Assembly: GCA_963931925.1 (NCBI GenBank)
Contig: OZ007569.1
Coordinates: forward strand, 16,665,045 to 16,729,044
Direction of reading: 5' to 3'
Length of the DNA stretch: 64,000 nucleotides
From: Onchidella celtica
Lineage: Eukaryota; Mollusca; Gastropoda; Systellommatophora; Onchidiidae
In this document: positions 27,883 through 39,469 of the stretch, in pieces
How the letters are laid out: every line of letters begins with the position of its first letter
Numbering within the stretch: the first letter of the stretch is position 1
The notes under the pieces: model-generated
What the model was told of the DNA's origin: nothing
The model's database searches: none
The model's input: only the letters and a program-made list of their open reading frames with translations
Program-made: the position numbers and the translations under genes

Positions 27883-27934
27883 TGATCACACAGATAAGCA
27901 TGCACTGATGGCACTTACTGTTTTAAGCATAACC

Positions 27935-29189
27935 TATAAGGAGGGTGGCTAAGTGGCTAAAACTATGTTTTTTGGAAAGTACAACCTCTTGTAACTATTC
28001 CTGCCCATTTTCGAGATTCTAACATGTTTTTTCTTTTTTCTACAGTTTTTTTAATATGCAGAGGTCAAGGTTTTAAGGAAAAATGGAGAAAACTGAATAT
28101 CGCGCAGTTATTAAGTACCTTCATATATGAAAGGCATGACATGTTCAGAGATTCGTGAGGATATGGTGAGAACATTAGCACAGAGTGCCCCTTCATATGC
28201 AACAGTCACACGCTGGGTCAGAGAATTCAAGCGTGGCAGGGAGAGTGTTGAAGATGACCCAAGACCAGGAAGACCCCCAAGTGCAACAACCAAGGATAAC
28301 CTTGACCTTGCTCTGCAGGTGGTTATGCAAGATCGCCAATTATCATGTCGTCAGATAGCCGAGAGACTTAGAATCTCCACTGAGCAAGCAGATTATAGCA
28401 TTTTAACAAAAAAAACTTGGATTCTCAAAGGTTTCTGCGCGGCGGATCCCTCGTCTTTTGAGTCCTGAACGGAAGCGCACCAGGTGCACACTGTCCACGA
28501 ACAATCTGGAAGTGGAACTGTTTGAAGCTGATGAAGAGAATTTCCTTGCTCGTTTCATCACCATGGATGACAGCTGGGTTCATCACTACCAGCCCGAAAC
28601 CAAAGAACAATCAAAGCAGTGGACACATGCATCATCCCAACCCCAAAGAAGGCCAAGGTCATGGCCTCTGTGTTTTGGGATTCTCAGGGTGTCTTACTGA
28701 TCGAATACCTTGAAAAGTGTCACACAGTAACTGGAGCGCATTATTCTGAACAATTGAAACGCCTTCGGTAAGCAATCAAAGAAAAAAGGCCAGGAATGCT
28801 CACCAACGGACTCCTCTTCCACCGAGACAATGCTCCGGCCCACACCTCAGTGGCCGCCATGGCAACGATTCGTGATTATGGATACGAATTTGTTCCCTAC
28901 CCACCCTATTCGCCAGACCTGGCCCCCTCTGACTTCCATCTGTTGCCCCTAATGAAAAAAGGCCTGGCTGATTGCCATTTTGCCAGTGACAATGATGTCA
29001 TAGCCGCTGTCAGGAGGTTCCTGGAGCCTCAGACAAAAGAGTTCTTCTACACTGGGATAAAGGCGCTTCTGCACCTTTGGAGGAAGTGTTCTGCCCTTGA
29101 GGGGGACTATATTGAAAAATAAACCAGCAGGAATCCTCTATCTTATTTAGTTTTTCTGATGCTTAAAACTTTTCAGACACCCCTTGTAT
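27935..29189 (+). mobile_element. degenerate mariner-type (Tc1/mariner) transposon
   Basis: The right end reads, on the minus strand, ACAAGGGGTGTCTGAAAAGT next to a TA. The left end ATAAGGAGGGTGGCTAAGTGG is a decayed version of it. The length of 1.25 kb and the enclosed transposase match mariner. It begins about 50 bp beyond the Chapaev-type element. Confidence 0.82.
28083..29122 (+). pseudogene. mariner transposase, broken
   Basis: Starts MEKTEYRAVIKYLHI and meets a stop at codon 16 (TGA). It continues through the helix-turn-helix region (KGMTCSEIREDMVRTL, TRWVREFKRGR) and the linker (DDPRPGRPPSATT). The catalytic acids remain in MDDSWVHHYQPETK (first D), HRDNAPAHTS (second D) and YSPDLAPSDFHLLP (third D), the DD34D pattern. 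At least two internal stops and several frameshifts make it non-functional. Frame changes lie near 28400-28460 and 28640-28700, and a stop lies in LKRLR*AIK. Confidence 0.88.
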
Positions 29190-29541
29190 ATATATGCAGG
29201 TGATTGCATGGCCAACAACTTGTGACTGCACCAACATACAGTGACCACACTGACACAGACATGCAGTTGATGCTAACAGATGAAGTGTTCTGACCGGCAC
29301 ATTGGGAGACAAAATTTAGGTGTTCATCAACAAGCCTTAACCTTAAGTTCACTGGTTAAAATGAACCACTCAGAAGCTTGCTAGACTTAGTTTACTTCCA
29401 AGCATTTACAGTTTCCTGCCTGGTGACCGCACCTAGTGCATTGACCCTAGACCTACTCAGGGTTGGTACAACATTGACCTAAAAAAGTAAGTGGGTACTT
29501 ACTATTATTATAGCCCATGAAACTGGCATACAACTTTGCTG
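29190..29541. other. unassigned spacer
   Basis: No repeats, frames or element ends recognised. Confidence 0.4.
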
Positions 29542-29816
29542 AAACATACGGAAGGACTTCCAACATGATGCGTTCCATAGCCCAAGTGAAAACAATACAT
29601 TATATTATAGTATTTATAGCCACCCCGGCAGCTTTCAGCCTTTCACTGATATGTCAAGCTGACTACTGCTCAGACAAACATCGGCCTACGGCCTCGATGA
29701 TACAAAACTGACTAGACCCTTACATCGTTACATATCAATCTGACAATGCCTATGCCCTATCCTATATATGCACTAGTCGAGCTGTGGAACGCATTCGGAA
29801 GTCCTCCCAAACATAC
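29542..29816. mobile_element. two-ended MITE family, copy A (GGACTTCC ends)
   Basis: Element 29550-29808, flanked by perfect 8-bp duplications AAACATAC (29542-29549, 29809-29816). The ends GGAAGGACTTCC / GGAAGTCCTCCC are inverted and continue with a GCGTTCCATAGC-type arm. The core contains ATCGGCCTACGGCCTCGATG and CTGACTAGACCCTTAC, shared with copies B-D. Confidence 0.85.
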
Positions 29817-31561
29817 ATTCCAGCTGTTACAAAACGATCTTCAATTTTAAAACTGGTCGAAATGTCAAGTTTTGTCTATGCGTGACTTCACAACTTGGAC
29901 TTGGTCGGCTGGCGTTTAAACCATGGCAAGTAACGTTCAGTAAACCAGACTCTATCTCATCATGCTTCTAGTGATAAATACTTAAGGCTTAGATCTAGAT
30001 CTAGATCTGGATCTGTACGTGAGCTGTCATATACCTTCAAAATTAATAGCACCAAATTTATCATAACACGAATGACGGAGAGGGAATAGCCATCCTGTTC
30101 GTGATGACAAAGTTCAACGGCTTGTTTACAGTGATATCGAGCACTCTGGCACTAGCAGTGAAAAGGGAAATTGATTCAGGTGTGAACTTTATCATTGCCT
30201 CGTACTTTTTGCGGAGTGTTTAAAAACAAGAACGGGCTCAGATCACGAAAATAAACGGGTGTTTGGAAAGACCGTAATAAACCCATATTATGCAGATGAA
30301 TAAACCAATAAATTTTACATCTAAAATTGGCGACGCCACAGAAAACCTCTTGGCCAATTTCATAATTCCTTAACGATTATGTAGTCCATGGTCTCCCGTG
30401 GGTTTCTCCGAAAAGTGCTACAGGAATTCTTTTCGAGTAATCAATATTTATTTTTGCTCTCTGCCTATGCTATTAGTGCAAATAAGGATAAAAATATACC
30501 CGCTATGATAACTTTGGCCTTGTTCGCAAACTTAGCAAACATGACTGCTGACACAAGCGAAGGCGGTCTATTCAGCTGAGCTAACCACAGCACATGAAGA
30601 AATGTAATCAACAATCTTTTCGTTCCATTTTCTCTTGCACATTTTGGATAGTCCCAGCCCTCAGCTCGTGGGAGTAAAATATTTCCACCCCCGTTCCACA
30701 CATGATACACAATTTCAGTGGGCCCATTTGAAAATGGAATTTAAAATTGACTGAACCAGTGTTTCTGGTGAACCCAAACAAGAGTAGCAAGCCATTAGAA
30801 AAACAACTGAAATACTTTCTGATGGTGGGGAAAATCATTAAAACTGAGTACAATCCCGGACAGCAGCAGTCCTACGGAAATACGACGCAGAGGAATGAGG
30901 TCAAGTTTGCGTTTATAGGAATGACATCAATCCCACAACATAGATCCGCTAGTTACAACATCAGGCTTATGCCGGTTTGATGCAGAGAACCTGCTCCTAT
31001 GGCAGTCCTATCAACCCTACGTAGGAAATCCTATAAAAAGCTACACCGGGTTGGCGTAGGAATGCTGGCTGGGCTGGTACATCCAGATCTTATCACTTCC
31101 ACACCCAGTTCATTCAAGTTTTTGAACGACAGGGTCTCGTAGTGGAAGAGTGAGAAACGGTGTGGGCGCAACTTCCGTTTCAACATATTCTGTAATGATA
31201 ACAACAAGATCAACAACAAAGTTACAACAACAACAATAATAATAATAATAATTTGGCTTGTATTGATGATAATAATAATATCTTTAATGAAAAATTAATG
31301 ATGAAAATGATACAGAAAAAGACAATGCAGTCATGTAAAAAATAAAGTAGAGGACTGGCTAAAAATTTTCAAAAATGAAACGTTAAATTGGCTACTCAGG
31401 TGAGTGGAAAGATTTTAGGCTTCAGGATGTATGAATGACAACTGAATATTTCCAATATTGAACATTTTTATTGTTGTTGTTGTTGTTTTCAATCGCTTTA
31501 GTAACATTAAGAAAAAGAAATTTGTGTCTACGTAAATAATTATCTTACTTCTTTTTTGCAC
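29817..31561. other. unassigned region
   Basis: A short (AGATCT)n-like run (29990-30012) and an (AAT)n/(AAC)n patch (31200-31255) are present. I see no supported gene. Confidence 0.4.
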
Positions 31562-31800
31562 AACTGAGAAATTCGACGTAATATTATGATAAGGAGTGAG
31601 GATTAATCGGAACTATAAAACAGCTTGTTTGGTGCCACAACACATTTCAAACAAGTGTCAGAGGCTGTATTTGTTAAACTTAACAGATCTCGACGCAGCA
31701 TTACGATGGGGAATTAGAATCAATCGGAACTGTAAAACAGCTTGATAAGTTTAAACAACTTAGTGTCGAAGTCTGCATTTGTTATACCTTTTCTCAATAC
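31562..31800 (+). repeat. diverged tandem duplication, about 120 bp per copy
   Basis: The first copy, from 31573, reads TTCGACGTAATATTATGATA... with ATCGGAACTATAAAACAGCTTG. The second, from 31688, reads TCTCGACGCAGCATTACGAT... with ATCGGAACTGTAAAACAGCTTG. Both continue to a CATTTGTTA/TATTTGTTA phrase. Function unknown. Confidence 0.6.
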
Positions 31801-32515
31801 TAAAAGATCTCCAGTTGTTTTTTGTTTTTTTCTTCTTCAGAAAATGGAGATAAAACAAAAAAAGAACGAAGGTCCGGACAAGTTGAATTTCCTTCTGAAT
31901 ATATTACAACCAAAGCTGAACTTACCGTGGGCTGTTACGTTACATCCGAACTTTCCTAGTTCCTTACTATCGCTGAAGAGAATAGAACTATTGATGTCCC
32001 ATATGGTAGGAAAATTTTTTTAAAAAGAGAAAAGAAAAAGAAAACAACAAGGGAAAGAAGAACTTAATTTGTGCCTCTTCAAATTATACGTAAATGTCAC
32101 TTGTGCGTAGCGATTGTCACAGCACACAATGACGGCATTCATCTGTTGCTGAATCCTGAAGAGGAAGAAAGAAAAAGTCAATAATACAGTTCGCCAAAGG
32201 CAGTAGTGGCTTTGAATGCAAACAAACAAGTTCTGATGAGAGCTGAGAGAGAGAGCATAATCTGTAGCCTATAGCTGAAGCACCTGAGTCCTGCGTACGT
32301 GCATAGCCGTTTCTCAATAACATAGTCCTTGTCCTTGTCCTGCGGTGAGAGGCAAGGCGAAGGTTCTGGATTGAAATGAGGCGTGACAGCTGTTGTAGGC
32401 TATTTATTGTGAAGGGCTGTGCTTTTTTATTTGTTTTCGTTTTTGCTAATGATACGTTTAAGTTTCTCTGTCTCGTCTTCTCCACCCTCCCCCCCCCCCC
32501 ACTCCGTTTTTTTTT
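31801..32515. other. unassigned region
   Basis: No supported gene or element; simple A/G-rich stretches only. Confidence 0.35.
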
Positions 32516-32710
<195 letters not shown>

Positions 32711-32818
32711 CTCAACTAATTCGGAAAGATGATATTGTCCTTAATAAATTACGACTGGTCATACACACCTTTCCCCTCGTTTTTTACTCCCCCACCCCTC
32801 ACCCCACACACACCCCAA

Positions 32819-33103
32819 CTGTATGGCCTGCAATTATCAGTTATCCGTAAGGCACATTTTAGCTGAATGTGTAGATTTCATGCACATATCCCAAGAAGAC
32901 ACTCTGTCTGCGGATCCATGAAAGAATTATTTTCTGACGTGGACCCACAGCGCATCAGCCTGTCCTTTCTGAAAGCGGTTAAGATCTACAACTTGATTTA
33001 CAAACATTTATACATACTTACAAAACTCTTTTCAGATCTATACAACATAGCGCTCGAGAATTTTACCAATGTAATGAATTAATACGGAACTATTTAATTC
33101 CAA
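32819..33103 (+). mobile_element. I/Nimb-like LINE 3' end, copy 3, left half (split by a younger LINE)
   Basis: Shares GTATGGCCTGCAATTATCAG, ATGAAAGAATTATTTTCTGA and CTACAACTTGATTTA with copy 2 at 15090-15268, with mutations in the frame. It breaks off at TATTTAATTCCAA (33091-33103) and resumes after the 4.83-kb LINE at 37935. Confidence 0.75.
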
Positions 33104-33600
33104 CGGGGGTAGGTCTAGGATTGGGGATAAGTTCAGATTTAGGATTAGGAATAAAGGCAGGGGTGGGTGAAGGATTAGCTATACGTTTAGGGTTTAGTAT
33201 CAGGGATGCAGACAGGATTAGAGATGAGATAAGGTTTAGAATTAGGGATAAGGAAGAAGGAAGTTGAGGATCGGTTTAGGATTAAGGATAGCATGGATTA
33301 CGGGTAGGTTTAGCATTAGGCGTAGGACAGGGGTTAAGGGTAATTCCTGGTATGAGGGATGAGGAGTGAGGGATAGGTTTAGGATTACTGATAGAGACAG
33401 GGTTGGGGATAATTTTCGGATTAGGGACAAGGACAGGGTTATGAATAGTTTTAAGGTTGGGGATAGATTTAGAGTTCGGGATAAGTTCAGGGTTGGGGAT
33501 ACGAACAGAGTTAAGGATGACATTAAGTTTAGGATTAGGGTTGAGGAAGGATAAAGCTTTTGAGGATAGGGCTATGCATAGTTTGTATTACGAGAAAGGT
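33104..33600 (+). repeat. degenerate TTAGGG-like array forming the LINE 5' end
   Basis: Repeated (G)ATTAGGG, TTTAGGATTAGGG and GGGATAAGG-type units with a loose 18-bp period. In one frame the translation is a six-residue repeat of the RFRVRDK type. By the target-duplication boundary the array lies inside the inserted LINE, not in the flank. Confidence 0.7.
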
Positions 33601-34561
33601 TAGTATTAGGCAAATGGATAGGGTTTACTGGCAGGTTTAAAGGTCAGGTCAGAAAAATCTGCTACTGGTAACATGTAATCCAATACAACCTGTTTCATGA
33701 ACTGGTACGCTAGCATGGTATCAGTGGGCGTGCACCTGTCGGTGCAAACGGCCAGGGCGGAGGAGGTTTCATCTAACCCAACGGCCACATGCTAGGGCAC
33801 AATGTGACCCTCAGTACTTGAGTCCTTCATATTGGCCCCCGGTAGCGGTGTGGTCATAGGCTTGTTTGCCTAAATCACAGACGAAGAATTGAGCAAACTT
33901 CCCGGACGCAGCTTCGAAGCTGGCGGCAGCAGGCCAGTGGTTGATTGATAGGGCAGATGGCAATATACCGTCACTCTGGCCTGGATATCGTGACACAGAG
34001 CATCCACCAGTATTGGTGTTCTTTGGTTTGGGTCTTTCACCCTAGTCAGTTGGGACTGCGAGGCTGTGGAGTAGCCTACAGGCAGCCGGTCAGGCAATAT
34101 GACTGTCCCTCTGGCATCCTCCTGCACCTGGATACATTTCCAGTCGTCTCGACCCTGTCTTGCCACTTGGATAAGTTGTGTCCAGGCGAGAGAGTGAGTC
34201 TGATGTTTGCGCAGCTCTTTCTCACTAAAAACAAATTCTTTGCGCCAGTCTTAACACTCACCTCGTCTTCTTTCATCTTTGTCTCGTCTTCTTTCCTCTC
34301 AAAATTCCAACGGCGATGGGCGAGTGCGGTGGCAGCAGGTTTGGATAGACTGGAAGCTGTTAGCACAGACCTACACGTTGGTGGCTGTGGGCTATGGTCG
34401 CTTCATCGTCGATTGAAGTGGAGGCGTGGGGAGGCAGCACCCACAGTAGCTGAGCAGCCTTATTTAAGGATAGCACTGCTCACCTCAACTGAGGAAGGGG
34501 CTAGAAAAGGTGCCATAAAGAAAGCCCACTTCACATCACCCTGACTGGTATACCGCGACCA
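33601..34561 (+). other. LINE 5' untranslated region
   Basis: Lies between the 5' array and the endonuclease frame. Open stretches at 33945-34544 have no recognisable ORF1 features (no RRM, zinc knuckle or coiled coil). Confidence 0.55.
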
Positions 34562-37500
34562 GTGGGGATCCCTTTTTGCGGTCGAAACAAAAAGAAATTC
34601 AGCTTACTCAGGCTAGGAGCCTGGAATATACGCACACTACAGGACAACTCAAACAACCCGGAAAGACGCACTGCACTTATTGCCATTGAGCTCAGCAGGT
34701 ACAACCTGGACATAGTGGCACTCAGTGAGACCAGACTCCCTGATAGTGGCCAACTCAAAGAGCTCAGTGGTGGATACACCTTCTTCTGGAAAGGCAAGGG
34801 TGCAGTCGAACCGAGACAGCATGGTGTTGGGTTTGCAATTAAAAATGACCTTGTCAGAAACTTGCAGTCCATGCCAATTGAAATAAATGACAGGCTAATG
34901 ACACTCAGGATCCCAGTTGGGAAAAGCCAGTCAGCCACCCTCATTAGCGCATATGCGCCCACCATGACAAACCCAGATGAAGCCAAAGACAAGTTCTATT
35001 CTGATCTAGAATCTGTCATATGCTCTGTCCCGGCAGCTGATAAGCTGATTCTCTTGGGGGACTTCAATGCTAGGGTTGGCTCCGAAATCTCAGCGTGGCG
35101 AAATGTTTTGGGCCCTCATGGAGTTGGTTCATGCAATAACAATGGGTTGCGCTTACTTACTTTGTGCGCTGAATTTGGCCTGTTCATTACCAACACAAAT
35201 TTTAGTCTCCCCGTGAGAAACAGAACGTCATGGATGCATCCCCGCTCAAAGCATTGGCATCTCATAGACTATGTCATTGTGAGGAAGACTGACAGAAAGG
35301 ATGTCCTTGTAACAAAGGCGATGTGTGGTGCCGAGTGTGGAACTGACCACAGACTCATTGTTTGCAAGCTCAGACTAACATTGAGGCGCAATAGACGCCC
35401 TCAAGGGAAAGCGCCACCTAAACGCCTAAATGTTTCAAAACTCTGCTCAGCTGAGAAACAGAGCGAGCTCTCATCAGAACTCTCCTCAAAATTGGATTGC
35501 GTGACTTTTGACCCTGAGAACATTGAACAGAGCTGGACTGACCTAAATACGACTGTACACTCTTGCGCCAGCAGCACAGTTGGTTTTCCTGTCCGCAAGC
35601 ACCAGGACTGGTTCAATGATAATGATAATGAAATCAAAGTGCTCATCAAAGAAAAAAATAGTCTCATCCAAGCTCACTGCAGTGACCCCTCTTCCACAGC
35701 AAAAGCTGATGCACTGCGTGCATGTACTCCAGAAGAAGCTGAGGAAAATGAAAAATGACTGGCTTGAAGAGCGAGTAAGAGAAACTCAGAAATATGCCGA
35801 CACAAACAACACTAGAAAGTTCTTTGAGAGCCTCCGAGCTGTGTTTGGACCATCCCGCTCTGGCACTACGCCACTTCTTGCGTCAGATGGTTCAACACGC
35901 ATTGTTGAATTGAATGCCATAATTCAGCGTTGGGCAGAACATTTCGGAGGTGTGCTAAATCAGCCATCAAATATAAATACTGAGTCCATTGACCTTCTCC
36001 CTCAGACTCCTATTAATGCAGCTCTTGCCAAGCCATTCACAGCAAATGAGACCCGGACTGCCACAAATCAGATGTCCTTTAACAAATCACCAGGCGTGGA
36101 TTCAATTCCTGCTGAGGTGTATGCCTTCGGTGGAGAAAAGCTTATTGAAAGGTTGACCGAGTTGTTCAATCATATGTTGAAAGCAGGGAAGCTGCCACAG
36201 GACTTCAAAGATGCTTCAATCATCCATCTGTACAAAAACAAAGGGGACAGCCAAGTCTGTGACAACCATCGGGGAATCTCTCTACTTTCAATTGCTGGCA
36301 AAATATTGGCAAGAATGCTTCTGAATCGCCTTCCTGATCACCTCTCGTCAAATGACTTGCTTCCCGAGAGCCAATGTGGCTTTCGTAAAGAGAGGGGAAC
36401 GGCGGATATGATTTTTGCTGCCAGACAGATTCAGGAAACATGCATGGCACAAAATAAAGCGCTGTATATCACATTTGTTGACCTCACAAAAGCATTTGAC
36501 ACAGTGTGTCGTGAAGGCCTCTGGAAAATCTTGGCGAAGTTTGGGTGTCCACCCGAATTCATCACAATAGTGCGCCAGTTTCATGATGGCATGCAAGCTG
36601 CAGTCAAAAGCAACGGCCGTGTTTCAGAGCCATTTGCTGTCACAAATGGGGTAAAACAGGGTTGTGTCTTAGCCCCAACTCTGTTCAGCATCATGTTCTC
36701 TGCAATGCTACAAGAAGCCTTTAGCTCTCCTCCTCAAGGGGTAAGCATCAAGTACCGAACTGATGGCAGTCTATTCAACCTCAGGAGACTTCAGGCAAAA
36801 ACCAAAACCAAAACCAAAAGTACTCAAGTCTGTGACCTACTATTTGCTGATGATTGTGCACTTCTGGCACACGATGAGGATAGCATGCAAAACTGTGTTG
36901 ATAAGTTCTCTAGTGCCTGTGACAACTTTGGCCTCACAATAAGCACAAAGAAGACGGAAGTGCTCCATCAGCCTACTCCAGACGACAAGTATCCTGTGAC
37001 CCCAAATATCAAAGTCCATGACAGTCTTCTGAAGGTGTCGGAGAACTTCACCTATCTTGGCAGTACACTGTCTTCCGCGGCTCGTGTTGATACTGAAATT
37101 CTCTCAAGAATCAGCAAAGCCAGCTCTGCATTTGGCAGGCTTCGAAAGAGAGTGTGGGATGTTGCCGGCATTCGCACAGACACTAAGCTGAAAGTGTACA
37201 ATGCTGTGGTCCTTCCCACCCTACTCTATGGGGCTGAAACCTGGACAGTGTACCAATCGCATGCCAGAAAGCTAAATCACTTTCATCTGGCCTGCCTTAG
37301 AAAGATCCTAAGGATCAAATGGCAGGATAAAATTCCAGACACTGAGGTCCTCAATCGTGCCAAGGAATTGAGCATCTTCTGCCACCTGAAAAAAATTCAG
37401 CTACGCTGGGCAGGACATTTTGTCAGAATGCCCGACTCCAGACTCCCTAAGCAAATCTTCTTCTCTGAGCTCTCCAATGGAACGAGGAATGTTGGGGCCC

Positions 37501-37787
37501 CAAAGAGACGTTGCAAAGACACTCTCAAGCAATCACTGAAGGCCTTTGCTATTGATGTGAGTGAGTGGGAAAAGCTCTCGCTTGATCGTGCAAATTGGAG
37601 GGCGGCCCTTACCAGAGGCAGCAAAGCATGGGAAGCTGACAGAGTCCAGCAGGCTATCAAAAAAAGAGAACGGCGCAAGAAAAGGCCCAGTGGTACTGAA
37701 CCAACGGAGCACTCTTGTCATTTATGCGGAAGGGTCTGCAGGGCAAAAATAGGACTTATCAGTCACATGAGAAGCCATAAGTCATGA
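34562..37787 (+). CDS. LINE polyprotein: APE endonuclease and reverse transcriptase (one frameshift)
   Basis: The first part runs 34562-35758 and holds an exonuclease-endonuclease-phosphatase domain: LGAWNIRTLQD, ALSETRLPD, LLGDFNARVG, IDYVIVR and ECGTDHRLIV carry its active-site Asn, Glu, Asp/Asn and Asp-His. Near 35,720 the frame shifts. The second part (to 37787) holds the polymerase: PAEVYAFGGEK, HLYKNKGD, CGFRKERGTADMIFA, FVDLTKAFDTV, NGVKQGCVLAPTLFS and the catalytic FADD in LLFADDCALLA. The RT tail LRWAGHFVRMP and a C2H2 finger (C-x2-C-x9-H-x4-H in the HSCHLCGRVC...SHMRSHKS end) follow. There is no RNase H. The clade is not certain. One indel stops it being a single frame, so this copy is inactive or nearly so. 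Confidence 0.9.
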
Positions 37788-37934
37788 AAGAACAGTCTTT
37801 CCATTCTGTCCTCTGTGTCCTTTAGTTCTCTTTATTGTCCATGTGTTGAAATTCTCAACAATTTCTGTTCTTTATTCCTCTGGTGTTGTTAAGGTCATCA
37901 TCATACCTGATGGACGAACTATTATTATTATTAT

Positions 37935-38062
37935 TATTTAATTCCAATTATGAAATTTAGATTGATGAATTGAAACATAGATAATGTGCCCAAATAGACC
38001 GTGGAAGAGGCAAAGTTGTCCCTGTCGAGCCGACGCGCCGTAAAATTCACACTCAAACTAAC
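37935..38062 (+). mobile_element. I/Nimb-like LINE 3' end, copy 3, right half
   Basis: Continues from the target duplication with AATTATGAAATTTAGATTG..., then GTGCCCAAATAGACCGTG and the family 3' terminus ending CTCAAACTAACTCC. It matches 15359-15500. Confidence 0.72.
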
Positions 38063-38064
38063 TC

Positions 38065-38121
<57 letters not shown>

Positions 38122-38178
38122 TCCCTCTCTCTCTCTCCCTCTCTCTCTCTCTCCCTCTCTCTCTCTCTCACTCACTCT
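38063..38178 (+). repeat. (CT)n microsatellite
   Basis: Near-pure CT with occasional CCCT interruptions, directly after the LINE tail. Confidence 0.95.
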
Positions 38179-38784
38179 CCAAACAACAAATACACTACAC
38201 TTTATCTAAGATCAACTTGGACAATGGACTCGTACCTTTCGACGGAATCAGGAAGACGAAAATAGTAATTGTCCTTTGTGAACTCCGTCTGGGTCACATC
38301 CACCTCACACGCCGTTTTTTTTACTCAAAGGGAAAAAAACAACCCGTCTCTTTGGGTCGACCTGTTCAGGTCGCCGTGTTTGGCTACGCCGTGGTGGTCG
38401 GCCGATGGCTGCCAGCGGTGGTGATACCTGAGATCCGATGTCATATAGCAAGACAGGTAACTGCACGGAGTAAACCTATGGCTCCCACTCTTTTTTTCTC
38501 TCGCTCAATTATAATTAAGATTATTGCTCGGCTCAGCCCCCCCCCCTTCCTCCCCCCACGGGCCCACATTATCCTCACTCTCCCCGAAGACATACGACGC
38601 GACCCTCAGGTTGAAATGCCCTGATGCAGATGTTTTCTCATTATAATCTACAGACTTGCTGCAAATTTCACGCGCGCTGGGTGAACTAAACACCCTTTTC
38701 AAGGCAGGGGAAATTGCAGTGAAAAATGAATTGCGTGTCGAATGCAGCTTTCTACTGTTATGCGCCGGGCTTATCGAAGGGAAC

Positions 38785-38838
38785 AACAACAACAACAACA
38801 ACAACAACAGCAACAATAACAACAGCAACAACAACCTC
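38785..38838 (+). repeat. (AAC)n microsatellite
   Basis: About 17 AAC triplets with AGC interruptions. Confidence 0.9.
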
Positions 38839-39026
38839 ACCAAACAGACTATTGTATTCTGGGTTCGTAGTGTGTTTGAAAACTCATCTGAAATTTGAAT
38901 AAACACAATAGCCCGCGGCTGTTCCGATCTGTTAACTTTGCCATTGATAAGCAAAGAGGAGCTAAGGACGGCGGTGAGGGTGAACATAATATGATACCTC
39001 TGGTCATGGTTCGCAGGTCACACATG

Positions 39027-39362
39027 GGGACACGGTGGTCTAGAGGCAACGTGCTCGCCGAAGGCACCGGGTTCGATTCCCGGTCGGTGCAGGCATGTTC
39101 GAGTTTTTGAGCGGAAAAGCCTGTCCCTGATCCTACGGTACGTAAGATCGGGCACATAGTCTCTCGGATAAGGGCGGAAAAACTCGGAGGGCCCGTGTGC
39201 ACGATGTGCACGTTAAAGATAGCTTGGAAATTGGAAATAGGAAAGACCAGGCCGAATAAGGCCGCTGTCAGGGCAAAATTTAAAAAAACAACAAAAAAAA
39301 CAACAACAACAACCCAACAACAAACTAACAACAAACTAACAACAAACTAACAACAAACTAAT
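39027..39362 (+). mobile_element. tRNA-derived SINE, copy 1
   Basis: The tRNA-like head has an A box at 39036-39046 (TGGTCTAGAGG) and a perfect B box GGTTCGATTCC at 39070-39080, so it carries an internal RNA polymerase III promoter. The body continues with CTGTCCCTGATCCTA, GTGCACGTTAAAGA and GGCCGAATAAGG. It ends in a CAA/ACAAACTA-rich tail. The same body recurs at 43806-44010. Confidence 0.8.
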
Positions 39363-39469
39363 CCCTACCACAAAAAACACTCAAAACTGTCAATAAGAAA
39401 AATAAGAAGAAGAAAAGTGAAGTGCAAATGCCAAGAGCAGCGGAACATCCTAGAATAAAGACCTAAATC

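Larger units (their letters stand above)
23147..27886 (+). mobile_element. Chapaev-type DNA transposon with RAG1-like protein
   Basis: The element is 23151-27882. The left end CACGGCTCCGAAAATGCA and the reverse complement of the right end CACGGCGCCGAACTGCA are matching termini. Both also share a subterminal TTCACTTCAGTTT. TGAT is duplicated on each side (23147-23150, 27883-27886). CAC termini with a 4-bp duplication are the Chapaev signature within the CACTA/Mirage/Chapaev group. The coding part (24027-26975) is on the plus strand and changes frame twice. The catalytic and N-terminal zinc regions resemble vertebrate RAG1. Elements with a RAG1-like N-terminus (N-RAG-TP) have been reported from molluscs; this is probably a relative. 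Confidence 0.82.
33104..37934 (+). mobile_element. full-length APE-type LINE with 13-bp TSD
   Basis: TATTTAATTCCAA is present at 33091-33103 and again at 37935-37947, so the inserted unit is 33104-37934. It ends in an (ATT)n tail and starts with a G-rich repeat array. One long coding region (34562-37787) gives endonuclease, reverse transcriptase and a C-terminal C2H2 finger, with a single frame change near 35,720. The host sequence is an older LINE 3' end that reads continuously once this unit is removed. Confidence 0.87.

Noticed and set aside
33945..34544. 199-codon frame upstream of the LINE endonuclease, a possible ORF1
   Set aside because: No RRM, zinc knuckle, coiled coil or esterase motif. 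Best seen as 5' untranslated sequence.
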